Positions 40,827 through 49,868 of a stretch of 64,000 nucleotides of DNA are shown piece by piece; position 1 is the first letter of the stretch, and the number at the start of each line of letters is the position of its first letter. The stretch lies in assembly GCA_016713245.1 (NCBI GenBank), contig JADJPM010000004.1, positions 1,426,001 to 1,490,000 of the forward strand, given 5' to 3'. The position numbers were made by a program, and so were the translations under genes. Origin of the DNA: Verrucomicrobiaceae bacterium. GTDB lineage: Bacteria > Verrucomicrobiota > Verrucomicrobiia > Verrucomicrobiales > Verrucomicrobiaceae. The notes beneath the pieces are model-generated. The model was not told where the DNA came from. It ran no database searches and worked only from the letters and a program-made list of their open reading frames with translations.

Positions 40827-42038
40827 TTACTGCAGCTTGCCCTGGGCGCGGAAGGTGGCGGTGGTGCCTTTGACTTCCGGGCGGGGATTCGTCCAGGTGT
40901 AGCGGGAGAGAGCTTTGTTCTTCTTGAAGTCCTCGATGAACTGGAAGGCGAGCTGCGCATCGCGGGCCTCGCCACGGATTTCGATGTCGTTGCCCTTCAC
41001 TTCAAAATCGCGGATCACGATGCCGCTTCCGGGCATGAGCCGTGAGATCTCGGCGAGCAAAAACATGGGGTAACGCTGCGAATCGACGGCCTGGCCATAC
41101 GATTTCCATTTGTCCGACGTCTCTCGCACGGCCTCAGCGGGCTCGCGGATGAGCTCCGCTTGCTGTTCGAGATCGGCGGCACGGCGTTCGAGGGAGATGA
41201 GGTAGGCGTAGGCGAGAAAAACCAGCGATGCAGCCAGTCCGCAACCGAGGATGGACCAGCGGACCAGCTTGGCGCGGGAGGTGGCGGTCTGCTGGGCATG
41301 GCGCACGGCGAGAGGCAGCAGCTTGGTCCACGATTTGGAATCGGCGTCCGCCTTGGGGGCCAGATCGGCGACATTCCGCACCGGAAGCCCGATCGCGTCA
41401 CTGAGGCGTTTGGCCAAACCGCTGTCGAAACTAGAGCCGACGAGCGATACACCGGTGAGACTGCCTTCGCCGAGTTCCGCCTCGATGGCTAATCGAGAGA
41501 GGGTGATCTCCAATGCCAGTGCATCGTCGGCGGCGGGTGCCTGGGCAAAAAGATGGCTGTGGTAGAGCTTGCCGCGATGGCTGGCGGCAAGGATGAGATC
41601 GCCCTGCTCCTCCAGAAGGATGATTTGATCCGCTGGCAGTTCCGCGAGGCGCAGTGCCGAGGTGTAGTCACTGGCGTGATTTGCGGCAAGTTTTTCGGGG
41701 AAGGGCTCGGCGAGCACATCCACGCTGATGATGGCCTGGCCGCCGTTGTGGCCGAGGTGATGCCAGCGGAAGTTTTTGCCTGCGGCGGACTGGTCGAGCT
41801 TCAGGCCGCGGCGTTCGAGGTTCGTGATGATCAGTTGCACGAGCGTTTCCTCATCGGCCTGAGGCACCAGGAGTCCGATCGTGCGGCAGGCGGTGGCGGG
41901 AAGACCGATGAGCAGGGGTTTTGCCAGGTGCAAAGCCTCCGCCGGGGTATCCACGGTTTCGCTGCTGGATCTCGCACGCGGTTTCCATACACGCCAGGCG
42001 TTGTCGGAAGCGGGGAGAAGGAGGGTGGCGGCGGACAT
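40827..42038 (-). CDS. PilM/PilN- or GspL-like assembly protein
   Basis: 403 residues from the ATG at 42038. A much longer frame to 44120 is antisense to the efflux genes and is not used. Residues 1-250 resemble an actin-like cytoplasmic domain (IILLEEQGDLILAASHRGK, GVSLVGSSFDSGLAKRL). One helix follows (about 258-282, ILGCGLAASLVFLAYAYLIS), then a coiled segment and a periplasmic ferredoxin-like end (FEVKGNDIEIRGEARD). This is GspL or fused PilM-PilN architecture. With the PilO/GspM-like gene it should form a secretion or pilus platform. Confidence 0.75.
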   Translation of the reverse strand: MSAATLLLPASDNAWRVWKPRARSSSETVDTPAEALHLAKPLLIGLPATACRTIGLLVPQADEETLVQLIITNLERRGLKLDQSAAGKNFRWHHLGHNGGQAIISVDVLAEPFPEKLAANHASDYTSALRLAELPADQIILLEEQGDLILAASHRGKLYHSHLFAQAPAADDALALEITLSRLAIEAELGEGSLTGVSLVGSSFDSGLAKRLSDAIGLPVRNVADLAPKADADSKSWTKLLPLAVRHAQQTATSRAKLVRWSILGCGLAASLVFLAYAYLISLERRAADLEQQAELIREPAEAVRETSDKWKSYGQAVDSQRYPMFLLAEISRLMPGSGIVIRDFEVKGNDIEIRGEARDAQLAFQFIEDFKKNKALSRYTWTNPRPEVKGTTATFRAQGKLQ

Positions 42039-42179
42039 GCGGGAAATCAGGAGGCAGGGAAGGGGCTGCGTAACAACGCTGGCACTGCGGCGAAGTTGCG
42101 AGTGAGAGCGAGGAAAGATGCATTCGCCCCGCGCGGCCACCCCGAAGCTGCCGATAGGACAAATTGATGGATCAACAAT

Positions 42180-42231
42180 TTGCCCCCAAGGTCGCCGGGT
42201 TAGATAATTGTTGACTGAACGTCTAGTTAAC
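42180..42231 (+). promoter_or_regulatory. Promoter and TetR operator candidate
   Basis: TTGCCC (42180-42185) and GATAAT (42203-42208) are separated by 17 bases. Directly downstream, 42210-42231 is a 22-base palindrome with outer GTT/AAC and inner ACT-NN-ACGT-NN-AGT, centred on ACGT. It overlaps the expected transcription start. This is a classic layout for TetR self-repression of the tetR-efflux operon. A further palindrome (TTGATGGATCAA, 42164-42175) lies just upstream. Confidence 0.55.
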
Positions 42232-42245
42232 GCTTTAAGGCCGTC

Positions 42246-42848
42246 ATGGGAAGAACCTCTGACGCCAAAGAACGCCTGATGGAAGCGATGAGCGAGCTCA
42301 TCTGGACGGGGAGCTATGGCACGACCTCCGTGGACCACATCTGTGAGAAAGCCGGCGTGAAGAAGGGCAGCTTTTACCATTTCTTCGAGTCCAAAACAGG
42401 CCTCGCCCTCACCGCGATCGACCACGGCTGGACGGAGCATCGCAAGAAGCTCGACCAGACTTTCTCGCCGGTCATTCCGCCGCTGGAGAGGATCTGGAGA
42501 TGCTTCCGGGAATTCCGCGAGGAACAGGAGGCGATGCAGGCAAAACACGGTCGTGTGCTCGGTTGTCCGATTCATTCTTTGGGTGCCGAAGTGAGCACCA
42601 CGGACGACAAACTGCGCGACAAGCTCCAGGAGATTCTGGCCCAGTTCATCCGCTACTACGAGAGCGCCCTGCGCGATGCGCATTTTCAAGGCGTGATCGA
42701 GGCGCCTGACGCGCCAGCTTTGGCACGCATCCTGTTTGCTTATGGCGAAGGCCTGCTGCTGCACGCCCGCATTTGGAACGACCTTGGCCACCTCAATGAG
42801 ATGGAGGCCGGAGCCCGCCGCATCCTCGGCGTCAAAGACGAGGAGTAG
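42246..42848 (+). CDS. TetR/AcrR family regulator
   Basis: 200 residues. The helix-turn-helix is YGTTSVDHICEKAGVKKGSFYHFFESKTGL (about 25-54), with the usual FYHFF ending. The ligand domain contains CPIHSLGAEVSTTDDKLRDKL, which fits the AcrR/EthR-like group. It lies 9 bases before the RND adaptor gene and should repress the efflux genes until a ligand binds. Autoregulation is suggested by the palindrome overlapping its promoter. Confidence 0.93.
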   Translation: MGRTSDAKERLMEAMSELIWTGSYGTTSVDHICEKAGVKKGSFYHFFESKTGLALTAIDHGWTEHRKKLDQTFSPVIPPLERIWRCFREFREEQEAMQAKHGRVLGCPIHSLGAEVSTTDDKLRDKLQEILAQFIRYYESALRDAHFQGVIEAPDAPALARILFAYGEGLLLHARIWNDLGHLNEMEAGARRILGVKDEE

Positions 42849-42857
42849 TCTTTTTTT

Positions 42858-44075
42858 GTGATCAAAACAAACCAACTGGTCAACTTTCCCACCCCAAAAC
42901 CAACGCGCCCCGTGAAGCTCCCAAACCTCCTCCCCCTCGTGCTGCTCCTCGCAGCCTGCGGTAAACCGCCCACTGGTGGCCCTCCGGGCGGCCAGATGCC
43001 GCCGGCACCGGTGACCCTCGCACCGGTCGAGCAGAAAGAACTCGTCGAGTGGGAGGAGTTCACGGGGCGCGTCGAGGCGGTGGAGACCGTCGAGCTGCGT
43101 CCACGCGTGTCCGGCTACATTACGCAGGTCCATTTCCAGGCCGGAGCGCTCGTGAAAAAGGGCGACGTGCTCTTCACCATCGATCAGCGAGCGTTTGAAA
43201 CGAAGCGTCGCGCCGCGAAAGCCGAGGTGCAGCGTGCCGAGGCGAATGCGCAGGCCATGAAGCGCGAGTTTGATCGCGTCTCGTCCCTTTTGGCAGCCAA
43301 AGCCATCGCCCCGGAGCAGGCGGAGGCCCGCGAGTCGATGTACAAGCAAGGCGAGGCCGCTTTGGAATCTGCGAAGGCCGCGGAGCACAGCGCGGAGATC
43401 GAATTCGAGCACACCACCGTCGAGGCGCCGATCTCCGGCCGCATCAGTCGCACGATGACGACGACGGGCAACTACGTCACGGCTGGGACGACGCTGCTCA
43501 CCACCATCGTCACCGTCGATCCCGTGCATGTGTATGCCGACATCGATGAAAACAGCCTGCTCAAGCTCCAGGCGCTGCAGCGCGATAAAACCACCTTCAC
43601 CAATGGCGACGGTCGCATGCCGGTGGAACTCCAACTCTCCAATGAGAAGGATTTCCCGCATCACGGCCACGTCGAGTCCTTTGACAACCGCCTCGATGCC
43701 GGCACCGGCAGCATGGTGCTCCGCGCTGAGTTTGATAATAAAGATGGATCGCTCACGCCAGGCCTCTTTGCCCGCATCCGCCTGCCGATGACCGCGAAAT
43801 ACAAGGCGCTGCTCGTCGATGAAAAAAGCATCCTCACCGATCAGGCGAACAAATACGTGCTCGGCATCGACGAATCGAAACAGCCCGCCGTTTCCGTTTA
43901 TAAACCCGTCACCATCGGCCCAGCGATCGACGGGAAACGCATCGTCCGCACCGGCCTCACGGCTGGCGACAAAATCATCATCAACGGTCAAGCCCGCCTG
44001 CCGATGCCCGGGATGCCGGTCGCGCCGGTGCCGGGCGAGGCAGCGAAACAAGCGTCGGCCTCTGGCGCGAAATGA
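42858..44075 (+). CDS. RND efflux periplasmic adaptor lipoprotein
   Basis: 405 residues from the GTG at 42858. A GTG at 42912 gives MKLPNLLPLVLLLAAC, a neat lipoprotein signal with the acylated Cys in LAACGK, and may be the true start. Order: barrel-sandwich lipoyl half (EFTGRVEAVETVELRPRVSG), hairpin (about 100-165), second lipoyl half (IEFEHTTVEAPISGRIS), beta-barrel and membrane-proximal domains. It joins the RND pump to the outer-membrane channel. The pump gene should follow directly, but an AbiE-like pair lies between (44159-46122). Confidence 0.95.
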   Translation: MIKTNQLVNFPTPKPTRPVKLPNLLPLVLLLAACGKPPTGGPPGGQMPPAPVTLAPVEQKELVEWEEFTGRVEAVETVELRPRVSGYITQVHFQAGALVKKGDVLFTIDQRAFETKRRAAKAEVQRAEANAQAMKREFDRVSSLLAAKAIAPEQAEARESMYKQGEAALESAKAAEHSAEIEFEHTTVEAPISGRISRTMTTTGNYVTAGTTLLTTIVTVDPVHVYADIDENSLLKLQALQRDKTTFTNGDGRMPVELQLSNEKDFPHHGHVESFDNRLDAGTGSMVLRAEFDNKDGSLTPGLFARIRLPMTAKYKALLVDEKSILTDQANKYVLGIDESKQPAVSVYKPVTIGPAIDGKRIVRTGLTAGDKIIINGQARLPMPGMPVAPVPGEAAKQASASGAK

Positions 44076-44119
44076 CGAAACCAGAATGGCGAATGACGAA
44101 TCAAAGCGGCAACTAAACA

Positions 44120-44155
44120 TTAAGTTGCCACTTTAATGTTAAAGTGGCACTTTAA
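44120..44155. promoter_or_regulatory. Tandem palindromes upstream of AbiE-like operon
   Basis: Two 17-base near-palindromes, TTAAGTTGCCACTTTAA (44120-44136) and TTAAAGTGGCACTTTAA (44139-44155), lie 19 bases apart, the second ending 3 bases before the ATG. GGCAACT (44108) pairs with the AGTTGCC inside the first. This is a strong candidate operator for autoregulation by the AbiEi-like protein, as known for AbiE systems with paired inverted repeats. Confidence 0.7.
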
Positions 44156-44158
44156 TTA

Positions 44159-45211
44159 ATGAAAGAGACCTCACATCGACCCAAAAGCGTCCGGCAGCAC
44201 GAAGTGGATGCTGTTTTGGATGATGCCCTCATCGAGGTGAAGTTTGGAGTCCGCTCGCTCCGCACTTTGGATGCCACGCTATTGAAGCTGGCCTTGCTAC
44301 TGGGGAGCAGACCCGGTTTTCACGGTTACCTCGTCTTGGCGGACATGGGACTGACCCTGCCCAGACTGAAGCAGGAGTGGGAAAGCCTCTCCGCCGTGTT
44401 TCGCGAGGATATTCTAGAGCGGTTGACCATCTGTCACCTTTTCGACGATGGGATCGTGGGCTTTCCCAACCCACCGCCAACTCGGATGGTGGAGTTCATT
44501 ATAAAGACGGTCGAGCGGGAACGTGGTCATGTGACCTCACAACGCCCGATTCGGTCAGCAGAGGCCATTTTCGATATCCTGCGGGTGTTGCTTATCCACT
44601 GGATTCGCAGATCGGGGCCGCTGAAGGCGAATGATTTTGGTCGTGAGACAGGTTTCAGCTACCCGACCCTTGCTGCGGCCTTGAATGAACTGGAGCCGCA
44701 TCTAAAACGGCACTCGGATCGGCGCTTCGAGCTACGTTCTTTCCCACGCGATGCTTGGTTCAGGCTCGTCGCAAAGACTGATAAAGTGCGGCATCGTCAG
44801 GCATACGTTGATCGTTCCGGCAGGCCGAGACCCATCGAGGCGCTGCTGGGGCGCTTGCGTGAGTTAAAGCGTGAAGACATCGCCGTCGGCGGTGTGTTGG
44901 GCGCGAGGCATTACTTGCCAGGACTCGATCTGATCGGCACTCCGCGGCTTGATCTCGTGCTGCATTCACCGGGAAAAGGGGCTTCGACTGAGTTTCTTCG
45001 AAAGTTGGACCCGGCTTTGAAACCTGCCGAGCGCGGCGAACTGCCGCAGGTCGTCGTTCACACACTGTTTCGTCCCCTGAGCTACTTCACACCGGGGGAC
45101 GGTCTGCCTTGGGCTGACGAAGTGGAGTGCCTGCTCGATCTTCATGACATGAGGCTGGAGCAGCAGGCCCTGGAGTTCCTCGATCACCTCCAATCCAAAG
45201 CAATGCCATGA
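44159..45211 (+). CDS. AbiEi-like antitoxin/regulator
   Basis: 350 residues. The N-terminal 100 residues include DDALIEVKFGVRSLRTLD, which resembles the D-x(n)-E-x-K half-motif of PD-(D/E)xK folds; whether it is active is unknown. A winged-helix segment covers about 150-205 (GPLKANDFGRETGFSYPTLA, RFELRSFPRDAW). The C-terminal part contains GGVLGARHYLPGLDLIGTPRLDLVLHS, typical of AbiEi-type C-terminal domains. Its stop overlaps the start of the nucleotidyltransferase gene by 4 bases, as in type IV AbiE systems where the first gene is the antitoxin and repressor. Confidence 0.7.
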   Translation: MKETSHRPKSVRQHEVDAVLDDALIEVKFGVRSLRTLDATLLKLALLLGSRPGFHGYLVLADMGLTLPRLKQEWESLSAVFREDILERLTICHLFDDGIVGFPNPPPTRMVEFIIKTVERERGHVTSQRPIRSAEAIFDILRVLLIHWIRRSGPLKANDFGRETGFSYPTLAAALNELEPHLKRHSDRRFELRSFPRDAWFRLVAKTDKVRHRQAYVDRSGRPRPIEALLGRLRELKREDIAVGGVLGARHYLPGLDLIGTPRLDLVLHSPGKGASTEFLRKLDPALKPAERGELPQVVVHTLFRPLSYFTPGDGLPWADEVECLLDLHDMRLEQQALEFLDHLQSKAMP

Positions 45212-46122
45212 GCCAGCTTTCTCCATCCAAAGTCCTCGCCGAAGTGACCGGCGCTGTTCCAGCCGCTTGCCGTGAAAACATCGTCATCATTGGCAGTCTC
45301 GCCGCAGGCTATCAGTTCTTTGGCGATGATCCTTCGAAGGCTGTGCGAACAAAAGATATCGACTGTGTGCTGGAGCCTTTTCATGCCGCGGTCGGTGCGG
45401 GGCAAAGCATCGCGAGACAGCTTCTCGATGCCGGTTGGCAGCGCCGACTCCTCGGTGAAAATCAACAGCCGGGCACCAACGACACGCCAACCGATCAACT
45501 CCCAGCCGTGCGTCTTTACCCGCCGGGCAGCGATCCGGCTGGCGAGGACTCGTGGTTCATCGAATTGCTCACCGTCCCGGAGTCGGCCTCAGTGAGCGGT
45601 CGTGCCTGGACGCGATTGCCCTTGGCGGAGGGACATTTTGGACTGCCTACTTTTCGGTTCCTTTCGATCACCGCCTTTGATCCACTCTGGGCAGGTGATC
45701 TCGGCATTCGACACGCTAGGGCGGAGATGATGGCACTCGCCAACCTGCTCGAACACCCGCAAATCAAACCCGAACGCATGAGTGGTGCCTTCGCCGGGAA
45801 AATGATCAAGCGAAGCAACAAAGACCTCGGTCGCGTGCTCGCCATCGCCCTACTTTCAGCCCTTTATGATTTTAGGCCATGGTCAGCGTCATGGGGCCAT
45901 GCACTCCAAAGCTGCTTCCCCAGCGAGTGGCGTGAGCTTTCCCGCCAGGCTGGCACCGGCCTGCGTGCGCTGCTGAAAAGCGAAAGTGACCTCGATGAAG
46001 CCCGTCATACCTGCGCCAACGGCCTCCTCGCCACTCAGCCTCCCACTTTAGACACTCTCTCACTCGTCGGTGAACGCCTGCTGATCGAAGCCATCGAGCC
46101 ACTCGAAGCCGCTGCCCTCTAA
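45208..46122 (+). CDS. AbiEii-like nucleotidyltransferase toxin
   Basis: 304 residues. The nucleotidyltransferase-fold signature is IIGSLAAGYQF followed by TKDIDCVLEP, that is GS-x(n)-D-x-D; a third acidic residue probably lies in DSWFIELLTV. AbiEii toxins use GTP or other NTPs, and related MenT-type toxins modify tRNA 3' ends. The preceding gene overlaps by 4 bases (ATGA). Family assignment is by motif and operon order. Its stop lies 16 bases before the RND pump start, within an inserted block. Confidence 0.75.
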   Translation: MSQLSPSKVLAEVTGAVPAACRENIVIIGSLAAGYQFFGDDPSKAVRTKDIDCVLEPFHAAVGAGQSIARQLLDAGWQRRLLGENQQPGTNDTPTDQLPAVRLYPPGSDPAGEDSWFIELLTVPESASVSGRAWTRLPLAEGHFGLPTFRFLSITAFDPLWAGDLGIRHARAEMMALANLLEHPQIKPERMSGAFAGKMIKRSNKDLGRVLAIALLSALYDFRPWSASWGHALQSCFPSEWRELSRQAGTGLRALLKSESDLDEARHTCANGLLATQPPTLDTLSLVGERLLIEAIEPLEAAAL

Positions 46123-46138
46123 CCATTCGTCATTTCTC

Positions 46139-49100
46139 GTGAACTTCTCTTCGTTCTTCATCACTCGCCCCATCTTCGCGGGCGTCTTGTCGCTGCTGAC
46201 CTTCATCCTCGGCGCGATCTCGCTCTTCCAACTGCCGATTTCCGAGTATCCGGAGGTCGTGCCGCCGACGGTGATCGTGACGGCGAACTATCCGGGTGCG
46301 AATCCGAAGACGATTGCCGAAACGGTGGCTTCGCCGTTGGAGCAGACAATCAACGGGCTCGAAAACATGCTCTACATGTCGTCGCAGAGCACGGCGAATG
46401 GCGTGATGATTTTGACGGTGACCTTCAAGATCGGCACGGACCTCGATCTGGCTCAGGTGCAGGTCCAAAATCGCGTTTCGCAGGTGCTGCCGAAGCTTCC
46501 CGAGGAAGTTCGACGCTTTGGCGTGACCACCGTGAAGTCCTCGCCGGACATGACGCTCGTGGTACATCTGCTTTCGCCGAATGATCGCTACGACGAGATC
46601 TACCTGCGAAACTACGCCACGCTCAATGTGAAGGATGAGCTCTCCCGCCTCACCGGCGTGGGCCAGGTCCAGATTTTCGGTGGTGGCGAGTATGCGATGC
46701 GCATCTGGATCGATCCCGACAAGGCCGCTTCACGCGGTTTGACCGCTAGCGACATCGTGAATGCCATTCGCGAGCAAAACATCCAGGTCGCCGCCGGCAC
46801 CATCGGGCAACAACCAACCAACGATGTCGCGTTTGAGCTCACGGTGAACGCCAAAGGCCGTTTGATCACGGAAGAGGAGTTTGAGCAGATCATTGTCAAA
46901 ACCGGCCCGCATGGTGAAAAGCTGCGTCTGCGCGATGTGGCCCGCGCGGAGATGGGCAGCGGCGAGTATGCGCTGCGCAGTTTGCTGAATAACAAAAAAG
47001 CCGTCGGAATGGGAGTGTTCCAGCTTCCGGGCTCGAATGCGCTCGCCGTTTCGCAGGCCGTGCGGGCTCGCATGGCCGAGTTGAAGCAAAAAATGCCCGA
47101 AGGCGTCGATTATGCCATCGCTTATGATCCGACGGTCTTTGTCGATAAATCCATCGACGCGGTCATTCACACGCTCATCGAGGCGATTTTGCTCGTGGTG
47201 CTCGTGGTGGTCATTTTCCTGCAAACGTGGCGTGCCTCGATCATTCCGCTCGCGGCGGTTCCGGTGTCGCTGGTGGGCACGTTTGCCGTGATGCATGCGC
47301 TGGGTTTCTCGATCAACAATTTGAGCCTTTTCGGCCTCGTGTTGGCCATCGGCATCGTGGTGGATGACGCCATCGTCGTCGTCGAAAACGTCGAACGAAA
47401 CATCCGCAACGGCTTGAAGCCCGTCGAAGCCACGCGGCTGGCCATGAAGGAGGTCACGGGGCCGATCATTGCCACCGCGCTCGTGCTTTGCGCGGTTTTC
47501 ATCCCCACGGCTTTCATCAGCGGTCTCAGCGGTCAGTTTTATAAGCAGTTCGCGGTCACGATTGCCATCTCGACGGTCATTTCGGCCATCAATTCGCTCA
47601 CGCTCTCACCCGCGCTGTCCGCTTTGCTGCTGAAGGGCCATCACGACAAAAAAGACCTCATCACGAAGGCGATGGATCTGCTGCTCGGTTGGTTCTTCCG
47701 GCCCTTCAATCGCTTCTTTGAATGGTCGTCGAATGTCTATGTCGGCATCGTGAAGCGCACGATCCGCTTCAGCATCATTGCGCTCATGATTTACGGCGGA
47801 CTCGTCTGGGCCACGATGAAGGGCTTCCAGATCGTGCCGGAAGGTTTCGTGCCCGCGCAGGATAAAGCCTACCTGATCGGCTTTGCCCAGCTTCCAGAAG
47901 GTTCCTCGCTAGATCGAACCGACGCCGTGATGCGCCGCATGTCTGAAATCGCGATGAAGCAGCCCGGTGTGAAGGACGCGATCGCTTTCCCGGGTTTGAG
48001 CATTCACGGATTCAGCGCCAGCCCGAACAGTGGCATCGTTTTCGTCGGTTTGGATGACTTTGAAAAACGCCCGATTCCTCAAGTCAGCCTGCTCACAAAA
48101 CTGAAATACTTCTTTTCCGATGATGGAGTGCCACCGCACACTGAACCTGCATTGAGCAGCGCCGGTATAGCTGGAGCGCTTAATGGCCAGTTCATGAGCA
48201 TTCAGGATGCTTTTGTGATGGTTATACCTCCGCCGCCCGTGAATGGCATCGGTAATGCAGGAGGCTTTAAGATGATGATCGAAGATCGCGGCAATCGTGG
48301 CTACACGGAGATGTACAAAACCACGATGGCGCTGTTTGGCGCGGCTTCGGCGTCGCAGAAGTTTGGAATGTATCCTCCTGGCTACACCGTGAACGTCCCG
48401 CAGCTCGAAGCGGATGTGGATCGTGAAAAAGCGAAATCCCAAGGTGTCCCGCTCGCCAATCTCTACGACACGCTGCAAATCAACCTCGGCAGCCTTTATG
48501 TGAACGACTTCAACCGCTTTGGTCGCACATACCAAGTCGTGGCACAGGCTGAGCAGCAGTTCCGCGACGATATGGGCGACATCACGAAGCTCAAAACGCG
48601 CAACTTGGCCGGAGAGATGGTGTCCATCGGCTCGCTGGTAAAGGTGAACGAGAGTTTTGGCCCGGACCGCGTCTTCCATTACAATGGCTATCTCGCTGCC
48701 GACATCAGCGGTTCGCCACTGCCTCCGCTCAGCTCCGGCCAGGGTGAGGATTTGATCACCAGCATCGTTAAAGAAGCCATGCCGCCCGGATTCGAGTTCG
48801 AGTGGACTGAACTCACTTACCAAAAGATCATCGCCGGCAATACAGCGGTGTACATTTACCCTCTGTGCATCCTGCTCGTCTTCATGGTGCTCGCGGCGCA
48901 GTATGAGAGCCTGCGATTGCCGCTGGCGATCATCTTGATCGTGCCGCTGTGCCTGCTCTTCGCCCTCATCGGCGTGCATTACATGGGCGGCGACAACAAC
49001 ATCTTCACGCAGATCGGTTTCATCGTGCTGATCGGCCTCGCCTGCAAAAACGCCATCTTGATCGTCGAGTTCGCCAAAGAGAACTACGACCACGGCAAAA

Positions 49101-49360
49101 CGCCGCTCGAATCCGCTCTCGATGCCTGCCGCCTGCGCCTGCGTCCCATTTTGATGACCTCCATCGCCTTCATTGCGGGTGTCTATCCCCTCGTCGTCTC
49201 CACCGGAGCCGGCGCGGAAATGCGCCGAGCCATGGGCACAGCGGTGTTCAGTGGCATGATCGGCGTGACCTTCCTCGGTTTGTTCCTCACGCCGGTGTTT
49301 TATGTGCTCGTGATGCTCGGTCACAAGCGGAAGGCCGCTCAAGCCAAGGAGGCTGTATGA
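46139..49360 (+). CDS. RND multidrug efflux permease, HAE1/AcrB type
   Basis: 1073 residues from the GTG at 46139. The N-terminus FFITRPIFAGVLSLLTFILG is the first helix of AcrB-type pumps. QLPISEYPEVVPPTVIVTANYPGA is the family porter entry, and the proton-relay aspartates lie in IGIVVDDAIVVVENVERN. The second half repeats the pattern, ending FLTPVFYVLVML. It exports drugs or other amphiphiles from periplasm and membrane, driven by protons. It works with the adaptor at 42858 and the channel at 50153. A start 16 bases after the AbiEii stop suggests read-through transcription. Confidence 0.96.
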   Translation: MNFSSFFITRPIFAGVLSLLTFILGAISLFQLPISEYPEVVPPTVIVTANYPGANPKTIAETVASPLEQTINGLENMLYMSSQSTANGVMILTVTFKIGTDLDLAQVQVQNRVSQVLPKLPEEVRRFGVTTVKSSPDMTLVVHLLSPNDRYDEIYLRNYATLNVKDELSRLTGVGQVQIFGGGEYAMRIWIDPDKAASRGLTASDIVNAIREQNIQVAAGTIGQQPTNDVAFELTVNAKGRLITEEEFEQIIVKTGPHGEKLRLRDVARAEMGSGEYALRSLLNNKKAVGMGVFQLPGSNALAVSQAVRARMAELKQKMPEGVDYAIAYDPTVFVDKSIDAVIHTLIEAILLVVLVVVIFLQTWRASIIPLAAVPVSLVGTFAVMHALGFSINNLSLFGLVLAIGIVVDDAIVVVENVERNIRNGLKPVEATRLAMKEVTGPIIATALVLCAVFIPTAFISGLSGQFYKQFAVTIAISTVISAINSLTLSPALSALLLKGHHDKKDLITKAMDLLLGWFFRPFNRFFEWSSNVYVGIVKRTIRFSIIALMIYGGLVWATMKGFQIVPEGFVPAQDKAYLIGFAQLPEGSSLDRTDAVMRRMSEIAMKQPGVKDAIAFPGLSIHGFSASPNSGIVFVGLDDFEKRPIPQVSLLTKLKYFFSDDGVPPHTEPALSSAGIAGALNGQFMSIQDAFVMVIPPPPVNGIGNAGGFKMMIEDRGNRGYTEMYKTTMALFGAASASQKFGMYPPGYTVNVPQLEADVDREKAKSQGVPLANLYDTLQINLGSLYVNDFNRFGRTYQVVAQAEQQFRDDMGDITKLKTRNLAGEMVSIGSLVKVNESFGPDRVFHYNGYLAADISGSPLPPLSSGQGEDLITSIVKEAMPPGFEFEWTELTYQKIIAGNTAVYIYPLCILLVFMVLAAQYESLRLPLAIILIVPLCLLFALIGVHYMGGDNNIFTQIGFIVLIGLACKNAILIVEFAKENYDHGKTPLESALDACRLRLRPILMTSIAFIAGVYPLVVSTGAGAEMRRAMGTAVFSGMIGVTFLGLFLTPVFYVLVMLGHKRKAAQAKEAV

Positions 49361-49376
49361 GTGGCGGCAGAGATCA

Positions 49377-49868
49377 TCACTCCCCAGCCGATGTCAACAC
49401 CTCATCTATCAACACCCGCGACATGAAGAATTTTGAGTCCTTCGACAGCGCCTCAAGGTGTTGGCGGATGCTTTCGAGTCTGCCGTCATCTTTCTCGCGC
49501 AGCAACAGCCCAAGGATGCCGACAATTCGGATTCCCAGTTCTATGGCTTTGGCTCTACCCCGTCGCTCATCCATGCAGAGCAAGACCGCATTACGCGATC
49601 TGGCGAGCGAGATGGCTTCCGCCTCGCCCTTGTGCAGCTTGAAGGTGCCCGCTAGGGCCAGCTCAGCTTCATCAAGGGCAACGACTCGAAGCCATCCTTC
49701 GGCAAAAGCCGTCTCAATCTGTGTTCTTGCTTCAACCCGATCCAGCGCGACTAGTTCGTTTTTGACTGCAATCGGCACCGTGACCAACTCGAACTGGTTC
49801 TTCAGAATGCCAAGCAGGCCGATGATCGCGAGATTGCTGATCACCGAGGTGTCACTGACCACGAACAT
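49377..49868 (-). CDS. PIN-like toxin (DUF3368 type)
   Basis: 163 residues. It starts MFVVSDTSVISNLA with the first PIN aspartate (D6). HKGEAEAISLAR holds the conserved Glu, and LCMDERRGRAKA the next acidic cluster. The COG2405-type family, DUF3368, is encoded next to UPF0175 antitoxins. Its start overlaps the end of the antitoxin gene by 17 bases. It lies antisense between the RND pump and the outer-membrane channel genes. RNase activity is expected from the family but unproven. Confidence 0.85.
   Translation of the reverse strand: MFVVSDTSVISNLAIIGLLGILKNQFELVTVPIAVKNELVALDRVEARTQIETAFAEGWLRVVALDEAELALAGTFKLHKGEAEAISLARSRNAVLLCMDERRGRAKAIELGIRIVGILGLLLREKDDGRLESIRQHLEALSKDSKFFMSRVLIDEVLTSAGE

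Noticed and set aside
42039..44120. N-terminal extension of the PilM/N-like gene to 1097 codons
   Set aside because: The extra part is antisense to the adaptor and TetR genes; the true start is the ATG at 42038.
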